Assembly: GCF_008086595.1 (NCBI RefSeq)
Contig: NZ_RXYA01000008.1
Location: 1-64,000, forward strand
DNA length: 64,000 nucleotides
Reading direction: 5' to 3'
Source of the DNA: Acetobacterium paludosum
Lineage (GTDB): Bacteria; Bacillota; Clostridia; Eubacteriales; Eubacteriaceae
The translations under genes and the position numbers were made by a program. The notes beneath the pieces are model-generated. The model was not told the DNA's origin and did no database searches. It saw only the letters and a list, made by a program, of their open reading frames with translations. Each line of letters begins with the position of its first letter. Position 1 is the stretch's first letter. Shown piece after piece: positions 25,973-34,765 of the stretch.

Positions 25973-26875
25973 TTATTCAAATAAGAGATCAACAAATTTT
26001 TTCGGATCAAAGTCAATTAAATCCTCGGATTTTTCTCCGATTCCGACATATTCAATCGGAATTTGCATTTCGTCGATAATCGAAATGGCAATCCCGCCTT
26101 TGGCTGTTCCATCCAGTTTGGTTAGGATGATGCCACTGATATCGACGCAGTCGTGAAAGACCTTCGCCTGATTGATGGCATTTTGTCCGGTTGTGGCATC
26201 CAATATCATCAGATTATGAATGGTGAACCCTTCCCCTTCCCGGATAATGATACGGCTTATCTTTTGAAGCTCGTTCATGAGATTTACCTTGTTGTGCAGC
26301 CGACCGGCGGTATCACATAACAAGATATCCGCATTTCGTGCTTTGGCCGCGCCAATGGCATCAAAAACTACGGCTCCGGGGTCAGCGCCGGTGGTACTTT
26401 TGACAATATCCACGCCAACCCGCTGTGCCCACTCATCCAACTGTTCAGCGGCCGCTGCTCTAAAGGTATCCGCCGCGGCAATAACCACTTTTTTTCCCTG
26501 GCTTTTGTAACGGCTGGCCAGCTTGGCAATGGTGGTTGTTTTTCCCACGCCATTGACCCCTACCACCAACATAATCGTTGGACCCTGGGGTTTGACAGCC
26601 TCCACCTGAACCATCTCGATCAGAATTTCTTTCAAGAAGCCCATCACCTCTTCTTTACTTTTAGAGTGGGTCTCTTTGATTTTTTTCCGCAGGGCTTCCG
26701 TGATTTTTACCGATGTTTGAGCCCCTAAATCCGAGAGAATCAGTGTTTCTTCTAACTCATCAAAGAAATCATCGTCAAAACTGCCCATATACATGACATT
26801 TTCTATTTTTTCTTTAAAATTATCCTTTGTTTTAACCAGGCGGTTACGCATCCGTTCGTATAAACTTAATTCCAT
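25973..26875 (-). CDS. ftsY: Signal recognition particle receptor FtsY
   Basis: A 300-residue SRP-type GTPase without the long acidic N-terminal domain of E. coli FtsY, as usual in Firmicutes. It has GVNGVGKTTTIAKLA (about 107-121), ADTFRAAAAEQL, CDTAGRLHNKVNLM and LTKLDGTAKGG. It targets SRP-ribosome complexes to the membrane. RBS AAGGAGGCTAAA. It follows smc by 39 nt, in the usual rnc-smc-ftsY order. Confidence 0.97.
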   Translation of the reverse strand: MELSLYERMRNRLVKTKDNFKEKIENVMYMGSFDDDFFDELEETLILSDLGAQTSVKITEALRKKIKETHSKSKEEVMGFLKEILIEMVQVEAVKPQGPTIMLVVGVNGVGKTTTIAKLASRYKSQGKKVVIAAADTFRAAAAEQLDEWAQRVGVDIVKSTTGADPGAVVFDAIGAAKARNADILLCDTAGRLHNKVNLMNELQKISRIIIREGEGFTIHNLMILDATTGQNAINQAKVFHDCVDISGIILTKLDGTAKGGIAISIIDEMQIPIEYVGIGEKSEDLIDFDPKKFVDLLFE

Positions 26876-26914
26876 TTTAGCCTCCTTTGGTTTTAGTTTT
26901 ATTTACCTTTGATT

Positions 26915-29900
26915 TTAGACATAATCCGTGAGTCGCACCGATACTAATTGCGACGCTCCATCTCGCGACATCGAAACGCCATAAAGATTATCGCAGACCT
27001 CCAAGGTTGTGCGCCGATGGGTAATGACAATAAACTGATTGTGCTCCGATATTTTCTCTAAATAATTTGTGTAGCGATAAATGTTACGATCATCGAGAGC
27101 CGCATCCACCTCATCAATCACACAAAACGGCGAGGGATTGATTTCCAAAAAAGAAAAGAGCAGGGATATCGCCACCATTGATTTTTCGCCGCCTGAGAGC
27201 AGCGATATATGCCGCAGCCGTTTTCCCGGCGGTTGCGCCACCAATTCGATGCCGCCTTCCAAAATATTGGTTGGATCGGTGAACTCTAAGTATGCCCGTC
27301 CCCCTTCAAACAGAATGCTGAAAATCCGGGTGAAATTTTCCTGAAGTTTAATAAAGTTATTCTTAAACTGTTCGGTCATGGCATCATACAAGGTATTAAT
27401 GATATCTAAAATTTCACTTTTTGCTGCAGTCAAATCATCCAGCTGTTTTTTCATGAAATCATGCCGGGTTAATATTTCTTCGTATTCATCAATGGCATTT
27501 AAATTAACATTTCCCAGGGCGGCAATTTTTCCTTTGAGGAGGCGTTGCCGCTCTTCTGATAAATCCAGTTCATCCAGCTGTTGATTTGCCGCCAACTGAT
27601 GATAGGCATCCTCGACCATTAAATAGTTCATCTCATAGCTTTTATAGATGTTGTCTTCCCAGTTGCTGATCTGGATTTGCAGACCATTAATCTTGGTGGT
27701 TAATGTATTTTTTTCATCATTATTGATGATCAGCTGATGGTTGTCGTTTTTAATTTCTTCTTGAAGAGTCTCTAATCGCCGTGCATTGTTTTTTTGCTGC
27801 TCCACCGCGGTTTTGTTTTTGTCCCGACGCGATTCGATCGCTTTTCTCAGTCGGATCGACTCTTCCGCCAGATTTTTTTGTTTTTGCAAAAGTTCCGCAG
27901 TGCCCTGCTCGTAACTTTTCATTTCTTCTGCTAATGAATTTTTTCGATCCGTTTGTTGGGTTAACTGCTCATGGATCAAGTGCAGCTGCTGGTCAAAACC
28001 GGCCATTTCACCTTTTATCTGAGTAATCGCTAATTGGCTTGCCGATATCTTTGAACGAAAGGTATCCAGCCGGGAACGGATTTCCTCCGAATTCTCATCG
28101 GCTTCCGGCCCTTTGGTAAGCTCTTTGACGTCGTTATAGGCTTTTTCTGTATTTTCTAATTCAGCATCTTGCTGCTGAAGATGCTGCGCTAAAAGCTGTG
28201 TTTTTTCTTCCAACTCACTGATGGATCGAGTCGTTTCGGTATTTTTCTTAGTTAAATCTTCAGCCATCTTATTTTTTTCCCACAGGGTCTGTTTGCAAAG
28301 ATTGAACTGATTTTCAAGTGTTTTCAATTCTTCCGCCTTTTTTATCACGGATCGTTGCTTGTCTTCTGTTTGCTTCTTGATGGCATTCAAAGCTTTTTCC
28401 TGTTCTGCCATTTCTTTTTCCAGGTTTGCTATTTCTATTTTTTTTGAAAGTGGTGATTGACGATTGTCCTTGCTTTGTCCCCCGACAATAGCCCCCCCGG
28501 GATAGAAGATTTCCCCTTCCAGGGTGACAATGGTAAATTTGGAAGCCAGTTTTCTTTGAATATCTTTTCCTGCCGAAAAGTCTTTCGCGACAATGATTCG
28601 GCCTAAAAGACTATCAATGGCTTTTTGATAGACAACCGCTGTTTTAACCAGCTCACTGGCAATCCCTTCAACACCGGACAGGTTTTGAAGTGTCTGTCTG
28701 GTTCTTTCATCAATGGAACTATACCGCAGGTTGTCCAAAGGTAAAAAGGTCGCCCGTCCCAGGCGTTCTTTTTTCAGAAGATCAATGCAATTGCTGGCCA
28801 CTTTCACGCTGGCGACGACAATGTTTTGACTTTTGGCACCTAAAGCGATATCAATCGCCTGGAGATAGCGGGAATCCGTGGAAATCAGTTCCCCTACCGG
28901 ACCATATACTTCATGGATAACCGGTCCCAACATTTTTTCTGAGGTCATTAACTTTCGAATGGTGGGAAAGTAATCCTGATAATTTTTTTGGATGTTTTTT
29001 AAGTACTCCACCTTGGAAGCATTAACCTTTAGGTTGTTGGCGATAAGGTGTTCTTGATTTAGACGATTTTTTTGGCCCTCCACTTCTTGATTGTAATCAA
29101 TCTGAAGGTTTTTATAGGCTTCCTGTCGCTGTTTAATCTCTTCGATTAGCGTATTAATATTTTCTTTTACACTTTTAAGGTCCTTTTGTAACAGCGCTTG
29201 GCTTTCACTGGATTCCGCTAAACGATTTTTTACAAAAACCGCTTCTGTCTTTATTTCCTGAATGCCGGACCGCAGCTCCAGCCGTTTTTCCTCAAGACTG
29301 TCACAGGTTGATTGATGATTTAAGACCGCCGCTTGCTGTGCTTTGACCCGCTCCTTTTCTTGCTGTTCTGCTAAAATCAGCTCATTAAAGGAATGCTCCA
29401 GTTTTTCATGCTGCGCTTGATGTTTTTTTAAATTCTGGGCAAGGGTTTCTTTTTCGGTGTCTACCCCTGTTATTCTTTCCTGGGTGGCGTTTATTCGCGA
29501 AAGAAGGGTCCTCCATTCTGCTTTCAAGCGTTCCTGGGTGATCTCATTCGCTTCCAACTGACTTTTACAGCGAATCTCTTCTCGCTGAACACCATCAAAG
29601 TCATCCTTTATCGTGGCAAGGCCCTTTTTCTCATTATCCTCTAATAAATCCAATTCCCGATTTTCGATGGTTAGCTTCTGATAGCAGGCATCTTTTTCGG
29701 CAATTGTTTTTTCAGCCGATTCACACTGTTTTATTTGAAGCGTCAGTTTGTTTTTAAGATTTTCAAGATCCTTGAGCGCGACACTCATCTTGGCGTGAAA
29801 AACGACCAAGTCCACGGTTTTTAGCTCTTCATGAAGAATCAGCCAACTCTTTGCTTTGCGGGACTGATTTTTTAAAGGGCCCAGTTGTTTTTCTATTTCC

Positions 29901-30487
29901 ATCATAATATCCCGCAAACGGTCTAAGTGGCCCTGGGTTTGCTCGAGTTTCTTTTCGGCTTCGTTTTTTTTCGTTTTATAGGAGACAATACCAACCGCTT
30001 CTTCGAAAATATTTCTAAGTTCTGCGGGCGAACTGGCGATAATGCTTTCAATTCCGCCCTGACTGATCAGAGAATAGCCATTTTTACCTAAACCGGTATC
30101 CATAAAAAGGCGCTGTACCTCTTTGAGCTTGCAGCTCTTCTTGTTAATGGCATAATCACTTTCCCCGGTTCGATACAATTTTCTTGAAATCGCCACTTCT
30201 TGCGGATAATTTTCCAGAGCGCCGTCTTGATTGTCCAAAACCAAAACAACCTCGGCATAGCCGGAGGCTTGTTTTTTTTCTGTACCTGAGAAGATAACAT
30301 CTTCCATTTTTTTTCCCCGCAGAGATTTAATGCTTTGCTCACCCAGCACCCATTTAATCGCATCGGTGATATTGCTTTTCCCGCTGCCGTTAGGGCCCAC
30401 AATCGCTGAGATTCCCTTTGAAAACTCAAAGGTGACCGGGTCAGCAAATGATTTAAACCCCGACAATCGCAATTTTTTTAAATACAA
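26915..30487 (-). CDS. smc: Chromosome partition protein SMC
   Basis: A 1190-residue condensin ATPase. The N-terminal head has Walker A GPNGSGKSNITDAI (about 32-45); two long coiled coils flank a hinge near residues 510-670 (GPVGELISTDSRYLQAIDIA); the C-terminal head has signature LLSGGEKSMVAISLLFSF and Walker B FCVIDEVDAALDD. It organises and separates chromosomes with ScpA/ScpB. Start is TTG after GAGGTGATGGC. It lies between rnc and ftsY. No truncation is seen. Confidence 0.97.
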   Translation of the reverse strand: MYLKKLRLSGFKSFADPVTFEFSKGISAIVGPNGSGKSNITDAIKWVLGEQSIKSLRGKKMEDVIFSGTEKKQASGYAEVVLVLDNQDGALENYPQEVAISRKLYRTGESDYAINKKSCKLKEVQRLFMDTGLGKNGYSLISQGGIESIIASSPAELRNIFEEAVGIVSYKTKKNEAEKKLEQTQGHLDRLRDIMMEIEKQLGPLKNQSRKAKSWLILHEELKTVDLVVFHAKMSVALKDLENLKNKLTLQIKQCESAEKTIAEKDACYQKLTIENRELDLLEDNEKKGLATIKDDFDGVQREEIRCKSQLEANEITQERLKAEWRTLLSRINATQERITGVDTEKETLAQNLKKHQAQHEKLEHSFNELILAEQQEKERVKAQQAAVLNHQSTCDSLEEKRLELRSGIQEIKTEAVFVKNRLAESSESQALLQKDLKSVKENINTLIEEIKQRQEAYKNLQIDYNQEVEGQKNRLNQEHLIANNLKVNASKVEYLKNIQKNYQDYFPTIRKLMTSEKMLGPVIHEVYGPVGELISTDSRYLQAIDIALGAKSQNIVVASVKVASNCIDLLKKERLGRATFLPLDNLRYSSIDERTRQTLQNLSGVEGIASELVKTAVVYQKAIDSLLGRIIVAKDFSAGKDIQRKLASKFTIVTLEGEIFYPGGAIVGGQSKDNRQSPLSKKIEIANLEKEMAEQEKALNAIKKQTEDKQRSVIKKAEELKTLENQFNLCKQTLWEKNKMAEDLTKKNTETTRSISELEEKTQLLAQHLQQQDAELENTEKAYNDVKELTKGPEADENSEEIRSRLDTFRSKISASQLAITQIKGEMAGFDQQLHLIHEQLTQQTDRKNSLAEEMKSYEQGTAELLQKQKNLAEESIRLRKAIESRRDKNKTAVEQQKNNARRLETLQEEIKNDNHQLIINNDEKNTLTTKINGLQIQISNWEDNIYKSYEMNYLMVEDAYHQLAANQQLDELDLSEERQRLLKGKIAALGNVNLNAIDEYEEILTRHDFMKKQLDDLTAAKSEILDIINTLYDAMTEQFKNNFIKLQENFTRIFSILFEGGRAYLEFTDPTNILEGGIELVAQPPGKRLRHISLLSGGEKSMVAISLLFSFLEINPSPFCVIDEVDAALDDRNIYRYTNYLEKISEHNQFIVITHRRTTLEVCDNLYGVSMSRDGASQLVSVRLTDYV

Positions 30488-30534
30488 GCCATCACCTCAG
30501 TTCCTTCCGATCTTGTCTGTAAAAGTCAACTTAA

Positions 30535-31206
30535 TTATTTTTCTTGAATCGTCTTTACTTCCAGCAGGTAGTTTTTGGCAGCGTTCTGCTCGCCTTCTTT
30601 TTTGCTTTTTCCAATTCCCTGACTGACAGATTCCCCGTTAAAAATCAAATTGATATAAAAGGTTTTATTATGTTCCGGCCCATCTGATCTGTCCAAGGTA
30701 TATTCAATTACATTATCGTTGTTTTTTTGAATATATTCCTGAAGTTCGGTTTTATAATCTTTTACCAACGCACCGCTTAATGCCAGATGAATGTTGTTTT
30801 CCAGCAGCCGCAGGACTACTTCCTTTGTCGTTTCAAAATCGCTATCCAAAAAAACCGCACCAATCAGGGCTTCAAAGGCATTGGCAAGATTTGATTTGCG
30901 ATGTCTTCCCCCGGTTACGATTTCACCTTTTCCCAAAAATATATGTTCCCCTAATTCGAGATCGCAAGCAGCCTTTGAAAGAGACTCGGCACATACAATA
31001 TTGGAACGGATTTTCGTCATTTTACCCTCAGATAATTTGTGAGATATAAATAAATACTCACTGATAATCAGTTCCAATACTGCATCCCCCAAGAATTCGA
31101 GACGCTCATTATTTGTCGTATTCCCTGAATGCGAACTATGTGTTAAAGCGATTTTCAGCAGTTCTCTTTTTTTAAAAATATAGCCAATTTTTTTTTCTAT
31201 TGTCAT
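30535..31206 (-). CDS. rnc: Ribonuclease III
   Basis: A 223-residue double-strand RNA endonuclease. The RNase III domain has NNERLEFLGDAVLELIISEYLF (about 37-58, catalytic Glu and Asp) and NAFEALIGAVFLDSDF. The C-terminal dsRNA-binding domain (about 150-220) ends GKSKKEGEQNAAKNYLLE. It processes rRNA precursors and structured mRNAs. Spacing to smc is 47 nt. Confidence 0.97.
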   Translation of the reverse strand: MTIEKKIGYIFKKRELLKIALTHSSHSGNTTNNERLEFLGDAVLELIISEYLFISHKLSEGKMTKIRSNIVCAESLSKAACDLELGEHIFLGKGEIVTGGRHRKSNLANAFEALIGAVFLDSDFETTKEVVLRLLENNIHLALSGALVKDYKTELQEYIQKNNDNVIEYTLDRSDGPEHNKTFYINLIFNGESVSQGIGKSKKEGEQNAAKNYLLEVKTIQEK

Positions 31207-31261
31207 CTGGTATCCCCCCTTAACAATAACTCAAAACAGCCTCTCTAAAGTTTCTCCTTAA

Positions 31262-31349
31262 CTCGCAGACAGTCGCCAAATGGGTATCTTACACACACTT
31301 GGCGACCGCCCATGAACCACAACGAAACTCAGATTGTGTGTTTCTTGCA
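31262..31349 (-). repeat. Degenerate intergenic repeat, copy C (between acpP and rnc)
   Basis: Read on the minus strand this begins GCAAGAAACACAC, continues GAGTTTC, then GGTCGCCAAGTGTGTGT and CCCATTTGGCGACTG. The arms GTCGCCAA (31272-31279) and TTGGCGAC (31299-31306) form an inverted repeat. It resembles the segments at 59228-59278 and 61990-62074. There is no gene in this 149-nt gap. Confidence 0.45.
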
Positions 31350-31355
31350 GCTTTT

Positions 31356-31580
31356 TTATGAAATGGCATTAAGGATATCCTCAACCGTGTGAATATCTTC
31401 CAGTGCATCGTCAGCAACTTTCGTTCCAAATTCATCTTCAAACGCCATGATCAGCTCAACAATATCTAGTGAATCCGCTTCCAGATCATCAATGAGTGAG
31501 GTTTCAAGAGTAATTTTTTCAATATCAACATCGAGCTGTTCCGAAATAATTGCAGTCACTTTTAAAAATCGTTCATCCAT
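31356..31580 (-). CDS. acpP: Acyl carrier protein
   Basis: A 74-residue acidic four-helix protein with the phosphopantetheine site DDLEADSLDIVEL (Ser37). It carries growing acyl chains in fatty acid synthesis. It follows plsX by 3 nt, and RBS GGAGGCGTAAATC lies in the end of plsX. The pair is part of yceD-rpmF-plsX-acpP. Confidence 0.97.
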   Translation of the reverse strand: MDERFLKVTAIISEQLDVDIEKITLETSLIDDLEADSLDIVELIMAFEDEFGTKVADDALEDIHTVEDILNAIS

Positions 31581-31583
31581 GAT

Positions 31584-32579
31584 TTACGCCTCCATTTTTT
31601 TAGCATTTTCTGATATTTTTTTCAAAACATCATTTTCAACAAATTTAATACTTTGGCGGATAGCATTTTTGATGGCATAAGCATCACTGCTTCCATGGGC
31701 TTTAATGATGCCGCCTTTTACACCTAAAAAGGGTGCTCCGCCATACTCTGCATAATCAAACTGTTTTTTAAAGTTTTTTAAGTTGTCTTTAATCAACATG
31801 CCACCAATTTTTCCTTTGGTACTGCTCAAGATTGATTTCTTGATTCCCTTAATGATAAAATCAGCCGTTCCTTCAGTTAGCTTTAGGACAACATTACCCG
31901 TAAATCCATCACACACTAAAACATCGGCCTTTGTTTCCATGATATCGCGCGCTTCAACATTGCCCAAAAAATTAAAGTCTCCAGCCTCCAGCAGCTCGTA
32001 AGCCGCTTTTACAAGGGTGTTTCCTTTTTTTGCTTCCGCACCGATATTAATCAGGCCAATGCTGGGATTTATTTTTCCCAAAACATTTTCTGAATAAATT
32101 TTCCCCAATTGTGCAAACTGTTCCAAATATTCGGGTTTGCAGTCTGCATTTGCGCCCGTATCAATGAGTAAAAACACACCATCATTCTTGGGGATTGTCG
32201 CTGCCAGGGCCGGTCGTTTGATGCCTTTAATGCGGCCCAGTTTTAAAAGCCCCCCCGATAGGAGCGCTCCGGTGCTGCCGGCTGAAATAAGCACGGCATT
32301 TTCACGCGTTTTCATTTCTTCCAGAGCTACCACCAGGGATGAATCCGGTTTACGGCGAATGGCCATTGCCGGCTCTTCGCTGTTTTCAATAACCGTTTCG
32401 GCAGGTAGAATTTCTATTTTGTCTTTAGGGTAGTCGTATTTTGAAAGCTCGTCTTCGATGACTGACCTTCGCCCCACAAGGGTAAGCGTTACGCCATATT
32501 CTTTAACTGCATCAACGGCACCCTTGACAATTTCATAGGGGGCATTGTCTCCGCCCATCGCATCTAAAAATATATTCAA
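31584..32579 (-). CDS. plsX: Phosphate acyltransferase PlsX
   Basis: A 331-residue enzyme that converts acyl-ACP to acyl-phosphate, the first step of phospholipid synthesis in most bacteria. Signatures are the opening IFLDAMGGDNAPYEIV, SAGSTGALLSGGLLKLGRI, and GAEAKKGNTLVKAAYELL with VCDGFTGNVVLKLTEG. No fapR gene is present next to it, unlike Bacillus. Confidence 0.96.
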   Translation of the reverse strand: MNIFLDAMGGDNAPYEIVKGAVDAVKEYGVTLTLVGRRSVIEDELSKYDYPKDKIEILPAETVIENSEEPAMAIRRKPDSSLVVALEEMKTRENAVLISAGSTGALLSGGLLKLGRIKGIKRPALAATIPKNDGVFLLIDTGANADCKPEYLEQFAQLGKIYSENVLGKINPSIGLINIGAEAKKGNTLVKAAYELLEAGDFNFLGNVEARDIMETKADVLVCDGFTGNVVLKLTEGTADFIIKGIKKSILSSTKGKIGGMLIKDNLKNFKKQFDYAEYGGAPFLGVKGGIIKAHGSSDAYAIKNAIRQSIKFVENDVLKKISENAKKMEA

Positions 32580-32665
32580 AATAACCCTCTCTTTTTTTTA
32601 TCTATTGTCCCGAAAAAACTCACTTCAACCAATACGGTCTGAAAAAATAATCCCGGATAGAGAAA

Positions 32666-32687
32666 AAACAGAGTCTAAACTCTGTTT
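32666..32687 (-). terminator. Intrinsic terminator overlapping the rpmF stop codon
   Basis: On the minus strand AAACAGAGT-TTAG-ACTCTGTTT runs into T6. The left arm includes the last base or two of the rpmF stop codon. It should reduce, perhaps not abolish, read-through into plsX 86 nt further on. Confidence 0.75.
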
Positions 32688-32868
32688 ATTCGTCAAAACT
32701 AAGAACGCTAACGTCTTTGTATGTTCCACAAGACTTGCAAACTCGATGTGGTAATTTAATCTCACCGCATTTTGGACAAGTACTCATCCCCGGAATATTT
32801 AATTTGTAATGTGTTCTTCTTTTGTCTCTTCTGGACTTAGAAGTTTTTCTCTTTGGTACAGCCATCAC
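32686..32868 (-). CDS. rpmF: 50S ribosomal protein L32
   Basis: A 60-residue protein starting [18 protein letters not shown]; the second ATG gives the usual MAVPKRK. It keeps all four zinc Cys ([18 protein letters not shown]), so it is the zinc-binding form. It lies between yceD and plsX, a very common arrangement. RBS AGGAGGTGT. Confidence 0.96.
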   Translation of the reverse strand: MMAVPKRKTSKSRRDKRRTHYKLNIPGMSTCPKCGEIKLPHRVCKSCGTYKDVSVLSFDE

Positions 32869-32897
32869 TTACACCTCCTAATAGTAAAGTCATTCAC

Positions 32898-33356
32898 TTA
32901 CAATAGCTTTTTTAATGCTTCAAATCGAAGATCTAAATCATCGGATTTTTCACAGTCGCATTGTTTGTGATTTAAATTATTGCCACATTTTGGACACAAA
33001 CCCGCACAATCTTCACGGCATAACACGCGGTAAGGCTCATTAATATAAATACATTCTTCAACAATGGGCAAAAGATCGAGGGTGGTCACACCATCTTCAA
33101 CCGTTACCGTATCTGAATATTCATAACAACAATCGATTGGGGTTGGTTCCAGGCAACGCGCACAAGGATAGATCATGGTCATCTCGATGGTGAAAGACAC
33201 AAGAAAAGTACCACGTGATATTTTCTCAATGGTTCCACGAATCAACCCACCATTTTCATCCAGTTTTCCCTCTATCTCATTAAAATCCGTATTTTTTACA
33301 ACAAATTCAAAAGGGATTATTTCTTCCTGTAATAGCTTATTGATTTCAAAATTCAT
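32898..33356 (-). CDS. yceD: YceD family protein (DUF177)
   Basis: A 152-residue protein of the YceD/DUF177 family, which is linked to 23S rRNA accumulation in other bacteria and is nearly always next to rpmF. It holds CARCLEP near residue 70-80 and a C-terminal LCPKCGNNLNHKQCDC zinc-binding cluster. The start at 33356 follows GGAGTGATAAT. It is the first gene of the yceD-rpmF-plsX-acpP group. Confidence 0.9.
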   Translation of the reverse strand: MNFEINKLLQEEIIPFEFVVKNTDFNEIEGKLDENGGLIRGTIEKISRGTFLVSFTIEMTMIYPCARCLEPTPIDCCYEYSDTVTVEDGVTTLDLLPIVEECIYINEPYRVLCREDCAGLCPKCGNNLNHKQCDCEKSDDLDLRFEALKKLL

Positions 33357-33367
33357 ATTATCACTCC

Positions 33368-33411
33368 AAACGGGCAATCATCATTATATAGACGATTGCC
33401 CGTTTTGTCAA
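33368..33411 (-). promoter_or_regulatory. Consensus promoter inside a perfect 12-bp inverted repeat (yceD operon)
   Basis: On the minus strand TTGACA (33406-33411) and TATAAT (33383-33388) are 17 nt apart, a near-ideal sigma-A promoter. AAACGGGCAATC (33368-33379) and GATTGCCCGTTT (33394-33405) are perfect inverted arms, one filling most of the spacer and one lying around +1. This layout looks like an operator for a dimeric repressor. In read-through RNA from ackA the arms would also form a hairpin, but no T run follows. Confidence 0.7.
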
Positions 33412-33426
33412 GTAAAATACTTTACA

Positions 33427-34617
33427 TTATTTAACTAAAGAAAGGGTGTCTCTGGCAATCATTAATTCTTCATTCGTTGGAATGACCATAACGGTGGTTT
33501 TGGAATCTTTATCCGAAATGATCGTTGCTTCGCCACGTTTGCTGTTAGCAACCGGATCAAGCTTAATTCCCAGGAATTTCAAGCCATTGCAGATGGCCTG
33601 ACGTGAGGTTGAAGAATTTTCGCCCAGACCGGCCGTAAAGATGATTCCGTCGACGCCGTTCATAGCGGCTACATATTCGCCAATAGTGGTGATGACGCGG
33701 TAGTGGTAAATATCAAGCGCCAATTTTGCGCGTTGGTTGCCTTTATTTGCGGCACTTTCGACATCACGGAAGTCTGAGCTGACGCCGGAAACCCCAAGCA
33801 CACCAGATTTTTTATTCATGATGTTGTCAATTTCGTCAATGGCATAGCCTTTGTTTGCCAGGAAAGGAATGATCGCTGGATCGATATCACCGCATCGTGT
33901 TCCCATTTCCAAACCGGCAAGTGGGGTTAATCCCATGGAAGTGTCAACTGATTTGCCATTAAGAACAGCACAAAGGCTGGCTCCGTTTCCTAAATGACAG
34001 GAAATAAGTTTTAAGTCTTCAATTTTTTTGCCCATTAAATCGGCAGCTTCACGGCTTACAAATTTATGGGATGTCCCGTGGAAGCCATATTTTCTAATTT
34101 TATATTTTTCATATAATTCATATGGCAGGGGATACATATAGGCTTTTGCCGGCATCGTTTGATGGAAGGCGGTATCAAAAACAGCAACCATCGGAACGGT
34201 TGGCAATAATTCCTGACAAGCGCGGATACCAATCAGGTTGGCCGGATTGTGAAGCGGTGCCAATTCAGAAACAACTTCCAATTGGTTAATAACATCGGCA
34301 TCAATAATTACAGAATCCGTGAAAGCTTCTCCGCCATGTACAGTTCGGTGTCCCACTGCAGAAATCTCATCTAAAGACTTAATGACCCCATGATTTGGAT
34401 CGACTAAAGCGGCCATTAAAATATTTAAAGCATCCTTATGGCTTGGCATCGGTTGTTCAAATTTTACTTTGTCCTGACCTGGTGCTTCATGAGTCAAAAC
34501 AGATCCATCAATACCGATTCTTTCGGCTAAACCCTTAGCTAAAACTTCTTCGTTGGACATATCAAGCAACTGATATTTAAGTGAAGAACTACCGCAGTTA
34601 ATAACAAGTACATTCAT
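33427..34617 (-). CDS. ackA: Acetate kinase
   Basis: A 396-residue ASKHA-fold kinase that interconverts acetyl phosphate plus ADP with acetate plus ATP. Signatures are [13 protein letters not shown] at the start, [23 protein letters not shown] and HLGNGASL. In an acetogen or fermenter this is a main substrate-level ATP step. No pta is adjacent. RBS AAAGGAGAG. The stop lies 15 nt from the -35 of the yceD promoter. Confidence 0.97.
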   Translation of the reverse strand: MNVLVINCGSSSLKYQLLDMSNEEVLAKGLAERIGIDGSVLTHEAPGQDKVKFEQPMPSHKDALNILMAALVDPNHGVIKSLDEISAVGHRTVHGGEAFTDSVIIDADVINQLEVVSELAPLHNPANLIGIRACQELLPTVPMVAVFDTAFHQTMPAKAYMYPLPYELYEKYKIRKYGFHGTSHKFVSREAADLMGKKIEDLKLISCHLGNGASLCAVLNGKSVDTSMGLTPLAGLEMGTRCGDIDPAIIPFLANKGYAIDEIDNIMNKKSGVLGVSGVSSDFRDVESAANKGNQRAKLALDIYHYRVITTIGEYVAAMNGVDGIIFTAGLGENSSTSRQAICNGLKFLGIKLDPVANSKRGEATIISDKDSKTTVMVIPTNEELMIARDTLSLVK

Positions 34618-34765
34618 TAATAATTACTCTCCTTTAGTTTTTGATTGATTACATATCGTACGTCCTATATAATAACAGTTAAAGTAAAATAATTCCATTA
34701 TTTTTTTGTCATATTGCTATAAATTCTAAAAATATTGCTATTTTTTTAACATAAGGGAGGCTATT

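Noticed and set aside
33368-33405. Inverted repeat as terminator of ackA
   Set aside because: No T run follows on the minus strand, and the arms fit around a near-consensus promoter; kept as operator-like element instead.
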